Shown: positions 22,066-32,448 of the stretch, piece by piece
Numbering within the stretch: the first letter of the stretch is position 1
Layout of the letters: the number at the start of each line of letters is the position of its first letter
NCBI GenBank assembly: GCA_021234155.1
Contig: JAJEKV010000054.1
Location: forward strand, 5,317,962-5,381,961
Length of the DNA stretch: 64,000 nucleotides
Direction of reading: 5' to 3'
From: Isoetes taiwanensis
Lineage: Eukaryota; Streptophyta; Lycopodiopsida; Isoetales; Isoetaceae
The notes under the pieces: model-generated
Seen by the model: the letters and a program-made list of their open reading frames with translations, nothing else
Told to the model about the DNA's origin: nothing
Database searches by the model: none
Made by a program: the position numbers and the translations under genes

Positions 22066-23477
22066 GCCGTGCCTCGGGGAAAACTATGGGCAAGACTGCA
22101 ACAGCTGGGGGTTCCTGTAGATTTGCAGAATGCAGTGTACAGGCTATATGAAAGATGCTCGGGTCGGTTGCAGCAGACAAGCCAACCATTTGATAGTAGT
22201 ATCGGGGTTCGTCAGGGATGCCCTCTCTCCCCAACATTGTTTGGGCTTTACATTGATCAATTGGAGAGCTGGCTTGCTGATAATGGGGGCGATGGAGCTC
22301 ACCTTCTCTCTATCGATCATCGACGGTTCATATATGCCGATGATGTGGACCTCCTAGCTTACACACCAGCGGACATGCAACGACATCTCGATGCCCCGGA
22401 CACATTCTCGCCAAGCGACCGATATGCTTGGCGTCAATCCGCCAAGACTAAGGTGGTTTTCATATCATCTTCACGTCACCGAGGGTCCCCTCCTTCCAGT
22501 TACCAAGGCGAATGTGGAAGTTGCATCCAGATACAAGTATTTGGGAGTGGAGTTTCCTTCTACTATGCTTTGGGACACATCCATACTGACCACGAAAGTG
22601 ACGGCATTTGGAAGGCACTATATGCAATGCAAAACAATAGTCATAGAGCGGAGTTGTATGATTGGGCCCATCAGTCACACATGTTCAAGGTCTTAGTAGA
22701 GCCTGTCCTTTTATATGGGGTGGAAGTATGGGGCCCAATAGTATCACTTGCTACCGGAATGACTTGGAGCAGTCCGTAAAGCCTTCTTAGTAACGAGCAC
22801 TAGGGGTGAAGTCCACAGTCCCATATCAAATTCTATTGCAGGAGACAGGATTCTTGCCTCTTCAGAGGGCGGCCCTTGATCGCCACATTGTCTATTTTCA
22901 GAAGGTGGTCAATATGGACGATGCTCGTCTCCCTAAACTAGCTTATATCATGGCATTGGGGCCGCTCAAGGCCTGCTGGAGGGAAAAGAGAGCTCAATGG
23001 TTGGCTAGATGGAATGTGCAGGAGCACAGGTGCATACATATGCAAACAGAGGCAGATCGCCATAGCTTGAGGCAATATCTTGACGCTTGCTTCCTCAGCA
23101 AGCTTTGGGATGCCAATGCCCTTGAACATGTCAAGACAACACACTATCAGCGCCACATAAATCCCACATTGGAACGAGGCCCGCAATGCTACCTGCGTAC
23201 CCACTTGCCCATGAAAAGGCGCAGACTCATTGCCTCCATTCGCACAGGGGCACATCATCTTCGAATTGAGACGGGCAGATGGATTGGTGAGCCACGCCAG
23301 GACAGGCTCTGTCAATGCTGCCAAATGGGAGTCATTGAGGATGAATCTCATACCCTTCAAAGTTGCCCAGCATATGATCAAATTCGGACGCGCTATGCTG
23401 AGTTGGTCAGGCCTGGCCAGCCATTACATGTGACATTGAGCACAGCATCCGTATGGGTGCTGGGAAAGATAAGATAA
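22066..23477 (+). mobile_element. LINE (non-LTR retrotransposon) reverse transcriptase, 5'-truncated and frameshifted
   Basis: Reverse transcriptase blocks include GVRQGCPLSPTLFGLYIDQL (about 22204-22263) and the catalytic FIYADDVDLLAYT (about 22327-22365). A further stretch, KYLGVEF, appears in another frame near 22535, and VLLYGVEVWG near 22710. The 22806-23477 frame ends in a zinc-knuckle-like LCQCCQMGVIEDESHTLQSC (CxxC plus HxxxxC), as in C-terminal regions of plant LINEs. The frame changes at least twice, and the upstream endonuclease and early RT motifs are missing. It lies inside copy 2 of the segmental duplication and is related to the element at 28.3-30.6 kb. Confidence 0.85.
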
Positions 23478-23600
23478 GATGAATTTTTACGTCCACTGGA
23501 ACCCAACGGGTTATGGGACGGCATATGCAAGGGCAACAGCCCATCTAAAACCTGGGGACGAGGCCCCGTCACCAAACACAAGAACCAAATATTAAAAGAC
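23462..23600 (-). repeat. Minus-strand retroposon 3' end abutting the LINE
   Basis: Directly after the LINE frame comes an AAGATAAGAT repeat, then TTTTTACGTCCACTGGAACCC and GGGTTATGGGAC. This is the minus-strand version of the shared LINE 3' end with its tail. It points opposite to the LINE coding region, so the locus is a nested or internally inverted insertion. Confidence 0.6.
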
Positions 23601-25630
23601 TACCAAGAAGAAGATAATGCTAATGCTAGAGGTAATTTTGTGCTTCTAAAATTATCTAGACATAGCCTGTCCAAGGATTGGAAGGCCATTGATCTAGAAT
23701 AATTGCTGCGCCTCCTCTGTACACTGCCCATTTCTTTTGCAAGCATTTAGAAGAGAAGCAGCATTTATTTTAGTAATTCAGTTTGCCAACACCAATACGG
23801 GGAGAACCATTTGGCTAAATCCTATCCATCGGAGTTCAAATTAGATTAGAGAGATATAGCCTTTCTTATTAAAATCATGCATTTCCATGTTCTAAGTGAC
23901 TGCTTCCAGTATTTATTGTCCCGTTTGATGGGCAGTGAGCTTAACAAACACATTGTTATGTCCGAAATATGGATCCTTTGTACTAAATCACCTGGCATTA
24001 GGAGTTTGCCATATTGGAGACATCCTTGACAGTGAAACTATGCTGATATACTAATACAATTGGGATCTAAGCCAGCATTAGGAGTTTACCATATTGGATA
24101 CATACCTGATACGCTGATAAACTATTACAATTGCAATTTAAGCCAGAACAGGCCGAGAGGTAGACTTGGATGATAAAAATGTTAGAATGCAAGATGTGGG
24201 ACAGACATGTTTAACGATGCATTGATAATAATGCTTGCATTACAAGCTGTCGAGCATGTAGCTTGTTTTTGTTCTCTCTGTGCCAATATACCAGCAAGTG
24301 CTTAGCATTAAAAGGCTTCTAGATGCAATCATCAATGGACTGCCTTCTGTCAGTATCTTATGAGATATAGTTACAGTTTGCCAAATATCAAATTTGGAGT
24401 ACTTGTTACATGTTTATAAGTAATATGCATGGATTGTAATCTGACCCACCAATACACGGTACTAACACGTTATGGGCTGCATCTATAGTTGTTTTTCATC
24501 TATTTACGTGTTTATTGAGCAATTTTTTATTTACATTGAATACGTATCACCCAGGACTTGAGGCTTCGCTGTTCCTTGTATCAAGTTCACAAGACATACA
24601 GGTACATGTTTGCTATAGTTCAATCAGGAGTATTTGCCTCAATTAGAAAATTTGTTAATGTCCTGCACGTTTTTCCATCTGTAATTTATTATGAACGCGG
24701 AAGGATAGGATCCTAATTGAATCCCTAATCTGATATGTGGCTGCTCTTAGTCATATGAGGTGATTTTTAAGACATCAAGTACAATCTACCATAGTTCAGT
24801 TAATAGTATATGTCTCCATTAGAGAATTTGTTAATGCAGACTGTTTTTATAACTCGGTTTGGACCAGGTTTCTCTAGTTTGTTATGCATGCAGAAGATTG
24901 TTGCAGAAAAGGATCCTAATTGAGTCTTGGACTGTTGGATAGGTTTGGTCCTAGTTATGGTATTTTCCTCTATTGGAACAGATTCATTTTCAGATTATTA
25001 TGTAGTTAGTTATCATGCTTCAGGATAAATAATTGATATAAAGTGTTCAATTTCGCCAAAATATGTTCAATACGGGGTCTAGCTGTGTATTCTAGCCAAA
25101 ATAATGTGATAGATTCTATTGGAAATACCAGAGTGCAATGTTAGGCAATTTGGCACGTCACCATATCCCCATATTTGTTCGCTAATAAAGAAATCTTTGC
25201 AGATGCGTCTATGTGGTATAAGGGTAGTTGGTTGACTTCAGGATAAATCAAAAGGTGATAATATTTAAGCACATTGCTATTTTATGATTCCTCTATTTTC
25301 ATGCTGTGACAAGTGCAGCACACTTGTTTTATAGCATAAAAATTCATAGGCGCCTTGCCCTACTTATTTGGTTTCTGTACTTTTAAGTCTCCAAGTATAT
25401 ATTGGTGCCTTGCTAGCTTAGTTTTACCTTTAGTATAACATGGTTGGTGCAAATTGCAGCTATGCCCTCGAACAGGGTCTCAACATGTACTATAACATTT
25501 CATGGTGTATTTTTATACAGTTTGTCAGCATTCTTATTATTACGACGATTTTTTTTTTCTGAAAACCCTTCAGGACAGAGTAATCCTGGCAATAATATGT
25601 CTGCTGCGTTCTTTTTTCTTATCTCGTAGG

Positions 25631-25690
25631 CCAATTGGTCTCCGTGGATGACAAAAATCATTCAATTCAATTCATTTTAATTCAAAACAA
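25631..25690 (+). repeat. Retroposon 3' terminus with ATTCA-type tail
   Basis: CCAATTGGTCTCCGTGGATGA followed by CAAAAATCATTCAATTCAAT matches the 3' end seen at 21961 and, in reverse, at 28325. Only the terminus was found here, consistent with strong 5' truncation or a SINE sharing the LINE tail. Confidence 0.65.
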
Positions 25691-26768
25691 TGGATGTTCA
25701 TCTAAAACAAAACTTTAAAATAGGAGGGGCATCAGAGTTAGAGAAGCGAAGCTATCCGTGAGGATGAAAGACATTGCAGGGAGAAAAATGGTTTCAAAAA
25801 GCCTTTACTCAACATTAACTCTAATATATGACATTGAAAAGCATGTTGTTGCTACTTAATGTTGCCAGATGATGGGATTAGAGACAAAAAAATTGACTAA
25901 TGCAGTGCGTTGACACGTGCAAACACAAAGATTCATATATGGATGGTATATATGTAGGCATTGAGATACGTTGATTAGGGATTAGTTCCTCTAATATTTG
26001 CATTCCTCTAATATTTGAAAAAGAGTGCGTGAAAGGAAAAAGAAGCCATCAATGGACGATTGCATAGGCTTGGATCATTATAGCGGTTTATTGAAATGCT
26101 ATGGTATGTTTTCATCCTAGATAGGGTAATAACCTGCATGGCAAGACTTAAAGGCATTTGAAGTGACATAGATGTGTTATATCAGATATTGAATGCAAGT
26201 GCTTATGTGCCTGTTACACATGCTCCGTAGAATTCTGGTCGAGATAATATTATTGCCCTGTCTTGCTGCTAATTTTCTATGCTAATCCGGTGTTTTCTCT
26301 TGTTCTTTGTTTTCATTTCTATTGATCTGCTTCTTCTTTTCTCATTCTTTTTAACCCATTTGAGCCGGATCTAGAGCATTTTCCTTTGTGAATATTTGGC
26401 TTACGGAGTGATTTGCCCTTTTTTTCTGAATTGGCAACAGGGGTATCAAGCGTTTTTATCATACTTGTTGCCGCTATTTTTTTTTTTTTACTATGCTTAT
26501 AAGGGCAAGCTCTAAAGCTTTTTGGCGATGTAATGGGCTGTACAGAAGGAGATAGAGATCCCCTGTTTCTACTTTTCCATTCTTTCTAGGTATTCCTTTC
26601 CCATTATTTCCATGCTCTACCAAAATCGTCTACACTGACACATTTATTTGACAGAGATTTTCAGAGGGACAAAATGCTTTACTGCACCAATGAAGCCAGA
26701 GTTTCTTTGTTGAAGCTCTCTGTAGAGGTATTCTAGCCATTTTTAAACTTCAATCCTCCTGGAATAGC

Positions 26769-26836
26769 CATGCCGGTAGGCTTCAAAGAATACTTCAAAG
26801 GTATGCCGGTAGGCTTCAAAGAATACTTCAAAGGTA
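26769..26836. repeat. 34-bp tandem duplication
   Basis: ATGCCGGTAGGCTTCAAAGA continuing to ACTTCAAAGGT occurs twice in succession. The copies are identical over the unit. Confidence 0.9.
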
Positions 26837-27014
26837 TTCCTGGCCATCTGTTAAGGGAGGTTTGCAATGTCTACAAAATTCAAGCAACGTTGCTGCATTG
26901 ACCCATATTCCTGCGGCCATCCAACACGATTAGGAACAGAGGACAGCATTTCATGGGGTACATAACTGGACCTGCCAGAATGTGGATATACTCTGAAGAT
27001 TAGGTTTAAGTAAT

Positions 27015-27340
27015 GCACACTCAAATCGCACTTATACTATTATAGTTCCATTTCACCTTCACTTGCATGTTCGTTGGGGATTCAGCTCCCGACTTCGCTG
27101 CTTCTGTAGCTGCTACAAATGCTTCAACTGTATCCTCCCTTGAATCCGCTTTCTGCAGAATAGATAGAACACACAGAAGAAATATCAAAGTTTGTGAAAA
27201 GTTGCCTTACTGCAAGATTTATGAATTGCATCTCTCTTAGAATTGCCTGGGCTGAAAGGAGATTGATTGATAGCCAGCCCTCCGTATTTGATCATTGCAA
27301 CTATCCTAGCAAAGCCTTGTAGCCCTACATGCAAAAATAT
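27015..27340 (-). pseudogene. Possible exon fragments of an unidentified gene
   Basis: Minus strand. An AG-preceded frame reading KADSREDTVEAFVAATEAAK and on to NMQVKVKW ends in a stop near 27022. Upstream, between a TAG acceptor near 27330 and a possible donor near 27220, the frame LQGFARIVAMIKYGGLAI is open. Another short AG...GT-bounded stretch, IATRQYVLCSVPLQ, lies near 27527-27486. The phases of these pieces do not all join, so this may be a broken gene. I do not recognise the family. Confidence 0.3.
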
Positions 27341-27829
27341 GTCGTAACTAACAAGAGGGAAGCTCCTAGATGAGATGGTTATTAAATTAGAAAAAAGAGT
27401 AGGTATAAGTTACATCTGCTGATAGAGATAGTGCTTCAAGATTTTAAAATGAAACATAGGCAGCCCTACAAAATATATCATACCTGCAGTGGTACAGAAC
27501 ATAGGACATATTGTCGAGTAGCAATCTGCAATAAAATTCCAAATAAGAGTTGAGAGTCCTTTATAACCTTTTTATTAGAAAATGCAATCATTTGCAAAAT
27601 CTTTTTTCGATAGAAATCATTATTGAACTACCTTGTAAGGTAGACTATCATTTGGCAAGCACCTCATTTTAGTTGGCATGAGCTTCTGTTTAAATGACAT
27701 AAAAACTACACTTTCCACCTCCATATGCGAATAAAACATGTATTGCCATATAGATAGTTCATTCTAAGCCCTCGAATGGTAGGATATCCTGCCATTGCAT
27801 TTTTAATTATATTGGAATGCTTGTTTTTA

Positions 27830-28048
27830 TCCCAGGGATTTCATCTAGGCATATGGGGATACCTCATCTGCGTGCAAGGGGTCACCAGAAAACCCATGTA
27901 TACGACTTTTTGGAGGTGGAAAACCCCTACATACGTTGGGAAAAAGCCAGTTTCGAAGCCCCCTTCCATAGATGTACTTATGGATTATCTTCATTTTTAC
28001 ATACCCCTACCCGATCTTGTACTGACGTTTGCATACCCAAGGCTTATT
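27830..28048. repeat. Dispersed ~215-bp repeat, copy 1
   Basis: The block from CCCAGGGATTTCATCTAGGC through GCAAGGGGTCACCAGAAAAC, GTATACGACTTTTT and CCCCTACCCGATCTTGTACT to GGCTTATTTA is found again at 53695-53915 in the same orientation with scattered differences. The right flank is a run of TATGGCATATTxGAATA words (28145-28290). No terminal repeats were identified. Confidence 0.88.
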
Positions 28049-28299
28049 TAAAGGAAAAATGGTGTTTAGAGAAATTTCATAATGTTTTTCATGCACATTG
28101 CTTACAAAGAATGGTTGGAAATGGTTGGATTGTTGGGAATACATATGGCATATTAGAATATGGCATGGGATATGGCATATTGGAATATTTAGAAATACTT
28201 AATGGGTAGGAAATACGTTAATGAATACGTATGGTATACTCAATGGTATATTGGTTGGGGGTATATTGGGCATAATACCCCCATAATATGGCATATAAG

Positions 28300-30560
28300 G
28301 AAGGAAGGAAGGAAGGAAGTTACTTTTATCGTCCACGGAGACCAATCGGTCTATGGGACCCAATACAAAAAAAACAAGCGGATTTCGCCCCGGATTAAAA
28401 ACCCCCGCCCAAGGGTTTTCGAGGGAAAACCGTGGCGGCAAAGAATCACTTCACGACAAACCGCGGCTAATCATATAAAATGCAGAAACATCCCAATATA
28501 TACAGTCATGCACCACCCCCGTAGTGCCTAGTCAGCGGACAGCCAGGCGGGGGCAAAGGTGACCTCGCAGGTCCAATTACCTCCTGGATGTATGACCCGT
28601 GGCGCGTCCGGCGGTGTGTTGTTCGGCAAATGCAAGGGCACGCCCAAATTACTAAGGGGAGCCGATCCGCCCGAATCGGATCAACGCCGGGCAACTCGAA
28701 AGTGTGAGACTCATCCTCAAGCGGCACCCGCTTGGTAAAGACCGACAGAGCCCGGCTCCCGGCGGGGCTCCCCAATCCACCCGCCCGCCTCGGGACGCGA
28801 AGATGGTGGGCACTGTATGCGAATGGAGGCAATGAGCCTGCGCTTTTTGGGCAATTTGGGAACGCAGGTAGATTTGTGGGCCCGGGCTAACACGGGTTGA
28901 TGTGCTCCTTGTAATGGGCCATTTTGACCTCGCTTCTAGAGCAATGGGGTCCCGTGAGCTTGCCAAGGAAACAAGCATCTAGGTACTCCCGCAGTCATCA
29001 CGACGGGTCACGCTCACCAGATTGCGCGCATCAGGTTCTCACGCAAGACGTTCCATCCGGGCGAACCAGCGATCTCTCTTACCCCTCCAATAAGGCCTAA
29101 GCCGCCGCGGACTCATGGCCACAAGTAAGCCAGTCGCGGGAGCCGAGCATCACCCATAGTAACCACTTTTTCGAAAATAGGCGATGTGTCTATCAAGGGC
29201 TGCCCGTGGCGGCAAGAATCCGTTTCTGCAGATAATCCGATAGGGGACTGAAGGTTTCACCCCAAGTGCCCGCGCCTAAAAATGCCTACGCACTGCTCCA
29301 AGTCATTCCAGTCGTCAAAGAGACGCCAGGGCCCTAAACCTCGACCCCGTCTGAAGGGACGGGCTCGACCAAAGGTAATCGAACAGATGTGACCGATGGC
29401 CCCAATCATATAGCTTATAGCGGTGGTATTTGTTGTTACGCATTGCATAAAAGCGCTTTCGGCCTCTTTGTCACATAAGCCGGATAGGCGCCTCACAGAG
29501 GCGAGGAGGGGAACTCCACCCCTAGGTACTTGTAGGTGGGCGTGACGCCTACTGGCCGCCCCCGATATGTGAGTGCAGGAGGCATGGGGTGACGTGAAGA
29601 GGATATGAGAACCACCCCGGTCTTGGCCGATTGACGCCAAGCATGTCCAGAAATCGTAGCGACAAAATGTGTCTAGGGCATCCGTGTGAGATCGCATATC
29701 TTCGGGGGCCAAAAGAAAGCCAACATCGTCGATAGATGAGTGGCGGATGACACAGTGCAAAAGATGTATGCCATCCCCCATGCTCGCGAAGCCGTGGCTC
29801 TAACCGATCAATGTAGAGGGCAAAAAGTGTCTCATGAGGGGCAACCCCTTGGGACCGATACTCATCGGGTAAATGCTTGGCCTGGCCGACCGCAGAGATC
29901 CCGCCAAAACAACTCTCATACAACCTCAGATATGGCATTCTCGCAATGCGGTGGGAGCCCCATTGACGCTGATCTAGCCCACAACTTTTTTCAGGGGACC
30001 AGATCAAAAGCCTTTTTAAGTCCACAAAGCAGACAATACAAGTCCAAAGGTGATTAAACCGGCATCTTCAATCAAGGCCCGCCAGTAAAGATATGGTCAA
30101 TCGTTGAGTGGCGGGGTCGAAGCCCGCCGTGAGGGCTCGACATCCATTTGCCTCGCGCCGCTGGTCAATCTGCCGCTTTCGAGAATGCCACCAACGGTTT
30201 GGCAAATACCGAATCGACCATGATCGTCCGGTGAATTGGCCGGACGGTGTGGATCGCCCGCGCTTTGTGAATGGGAACAACCCCGCGCTTGTGGTCCATT
30301 GTCGGGAAACCCTCCCGCAATGCTCGTTGAACAGGGTAGTGAGGACCGGCACAAGCGGCTGCCCTGCCCACTTGAGTAACTCGGCCTGCATACCATCGAG
30401 GTCAGCTGCCTTTCCATTAGCTAGCCGTTGCAGGCCCTCCTCAACATCCTCATCCACGAGAACCAATGGGGGGCCATCCTGTGGGGGTATGGGCGTACGC
30501 GTCCCTGGCGGGTCATAGAGCCTGGCTGCAAGTATCATTCCCACCGCCCGGGTGTGATGT
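28300..30560 (-). mobile_element. LINE reverse transcriptase remnant, same family as the 22-23 kb element
   Basis: On the minus strand, reading down from 30544, LQRLANGKAADLDGMQAELL matches the start of the LINE RT domain (NGKAPGxDG-type block). Fragments in shifting frames follow: GVAPHETLFALYIDRLEPRL (29880-29820) corresponds to GVRQGCPLSPTLFGLYIDQL of the other copy, and MLGVNRPRPGWFSYPLHVT (29650-29590) also matches it. The C-terminal zinc-finger region (28830-28650) is recognisable. The element ends at 28330-28345 in GGTCTCCGTGGACGATAAAA followed by a CCTT repeat, its 3' terminus and tail. The YADD catalytic box is destroyed (LIYRRCW). It is GC-rich relative to its flanks and heavily mutated. 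Confidence 0.8.
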
Positions 30561-30907
30561 CCCCTGTAGGCTGGGCTGGCCTTCGAAGCATAAGAGGGGA
30601 GAGGCCTATTAGCAGTTAAAAAAAAAAAAAAAAACTATTATTGCATGGCTAGGGTTTCGAGCCCCAATTCTGCATGCAGCATTATGGACATAATGGCCTT
30701 CATAAACCCTTGATTGGACGCTGCCGCCTTCTCCTATAAGAGAAGATTCTTCATCTTCTCTTCTCGCCAGATTCTTCATCCCTTCTTCATTTTCTCTGCC
30801 ATATTGTTTGATCTTCTTTTCTTCATCCGCTTCTTTATGGCGAGGCTCAAGTATACTGCCGGGAGCCCAAGAAAAAGGACGAGTCCTCTTCTTCCAGCCA
30901 TCTGGGC

Positions 30908-31108
30908 ATGCAAACGACCTTTGTGGCAAAATTCTCAGCCTTGGAGGTGGAGCGATTGCAGAAACAAGGAGCTTCAGTTTCGGATAAAGTGCAGCAGTGG
31001 GTTGATCATGTTGATCCTGAAGATAAGCGTCTTTTGCAGATGAGCATGGAAGCTGATGGGATTTACCTTCCTGTGGCTCTGAAGATGCCCCCTCCCGATT
31101 ACTTTTAG
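30908..31108 (+). CDS. Unidentified small open frame, possibly a gene fragment
   Basis: 66 codons with a charged, non-repetitive composition (EVERLQKQGASVSDKV, then HVDPEDKRLLQMSMEADG) and a proline-rich end (MPPPDYF). The family is not recognised. It could be a C-terminal exon fragment of a larger gene, in line with the other fragments in the window. The Met chosen is only the first in frame. Upstream sequence in another frame includes a second ATG at 30837. Confidence 0.3.
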   Translation: MQTTFVAKFSALEVERLQKQGASVSDKVQQWVDHVDPEDKRLLQMSMEADGIYLPVALKMPPPDYF

Positions 31109-31642
31109 TGATGAAATCTTCGGAATACTAAGTGTTTTTTTTGCTGTACAGTTCAAAGTAGTTATTAAATCGGATATAAAGGATGTAGAGTGTGCAAATC
31201 CCATGCAAATGTGTAATGTGGTTCGAGTATGTGGACTGTACCGGGGTTGTATCCCTCTATTTGGTCTCCTTCTGGGTTTCTAAAAAATGTTCAAGCTTTT
31301 TTCGTAAAAAGGCCGAAGTCGGGCTTCAAATCTACAGGCTTTTTGTTAAAAACAAGCTTAAGTACTAATATAACATGGTTTTTGAATCTGACAGTCTTCT
31401 GAATCTGGAATACAATTTTTCTAATAGTATAATTTGTTAAAATAGAAATTCAGTGACAAAGATAACAATGTTTATCACTGGAATTCATTGTTAACATTTC
31501 TTTGTCTGCTTGGGTTTCTGGGTTTCTTATATCAGAATGTTTTGTACTTTCTGTTATGTACTTTCTATCTATCTACTACAAGCAAATCCCAAGCAGATAT
31601 ACATTCAGATACATTTAAGAATGATGGAACATAGAAACCATT

Positions 31643-31975
31643 TCACATAAACTGAATTAGAAAGCAAAGAAAGGAACAAAGCCAACAAAGCAAGCATACT
31701 TATACACCTCAATGTAAACAAAGGAATAAATGATGGACTGTATATTGGGGTTAGAATCTAATTGCTGAAACTGAATTATAAAGCAAACAAAGGAACAAAG
31801 CACACATACTAATACACCTTAATGCAAACAAATGAATAGATGCTGGAGTTTGTATTGGGGTTAGCATTTAAAAGGTGAAACTGAATTACAAAGCAAACAA
31901 AGGAACAAAACATACATATTTATACACCTTAATACAAACAAAGGAATAAATGTTGGACTATGTACAAGATTGCAA
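31643..31975. repeat. Three imperfect ~118-bp tandem units
   Basis: ACTGAATTAxAAAGCAAA, then GGAACAAAGC and TACACCTxAATGxAAACAAA, repeat at about 31647, 31766 and 31884. Each of the first two units ends with a TATTGGGGTTAG block. Divergence between units is modest, so this is an older duplication than the 60-bp and 274-bp ones. Confidence 0.85.
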
Positions 31976-32448
31976 CATTTTTACATTAGGAGCTGCCATT
32001 TTTTACCATTTCTCCTCAGATATTCTCTAGCCTTCTCTAGCACCAAATAGCAGATGTTCATATACAGCGCTTCTTACATTTCATTTTTCAAGACTTTCTT
32101 ATAAGCTTTGCCAAAGCAAATTTTGAAGCAAGTTCAAATGGCTGGAGATGAATCCAAAACTTGGAGGATATGTCTGTAGAAAGAAGTCTCCATTCCTCCA
32201 TTCTCCAATAATACAAAATAGGGGAAGCTAAAGAAACCTGCTTATGAATCAAATGTTCTTATTCTGAGCACGCCTTCTCCTTGTTCATGTCCCTTCATGT
32301 TGGAAGCAAACTGTAAACATAGCAAATCCAACAATTAGAAACCAGATGTCTCAACATAAACTGTACCACAGATTCAGTTTTAACACAAGTTGCATTTTAG
32401 TTTGAAGTGAACATGTCTAGAATTCGTGAAGAGGCCTTGAACCAAACT

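Larger units (their letters stand above)
21031..24475. repeat. Tandem segmental duplication of ~830 bp; second copy interrupted by LINE material
   Basis: Copy 1 is about 21031-21861 and copy 2 starts at about 21862 and ends at about 24475. Both start CACATCTTTGTTGAAGATC and run through CATGCTTAGATTTATGAATA to CTTATTCCCCTT. They resume at AGCAGCATTTATTTTAGTAA (near 21145 and 23758) and end at GGTACTAAC. Copy 2 is split after CTTATTCCCCTT (21960) by about 1.8 kb containing a LINE reverse transcriptase. The copies are otherwise highly similar, so duplication and insertion are both fairly recent. No gene was recognised in the unit itself. Confidence 0.88.
24476..27060. other. No intact gene; scattered repeat ends
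   Basis: AT-rich DNA. Another copy of the retroposon end lies near 25631 (CCAATTGGTCTCCGTGGATG, then an ATTCA-type tail to about 25685). A 34-bp tandem duplication lies at about 26769-26836 (GCCGGTAGGCTTCAAAGAAT twice). No other coding signal was recognised. Confidence 0.45.
30561..32440. other. No confirmed gene; small open frame and local repeats
   Basis: An A run at about 30618-30634 is followed by GGGTTTCGAGCCCC, a B-box-like word, possibly a SINE remnant. A frame at 30908-31108 (66 codons, ending VALKMPPPDYF) reads like real protein but has no domain I recognise. The 120-bp repeat lies at 31643-31975. The rest is AT-rich. Confidence 0.4.

Noticed and set aside
30097..30619. Overlapping frames on both strands around 30.1-30.6 kb
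   Set aside because: Only the minus-strand frame with the LINE NGKAADLDG block has family support. The others come from GC-rich composition.
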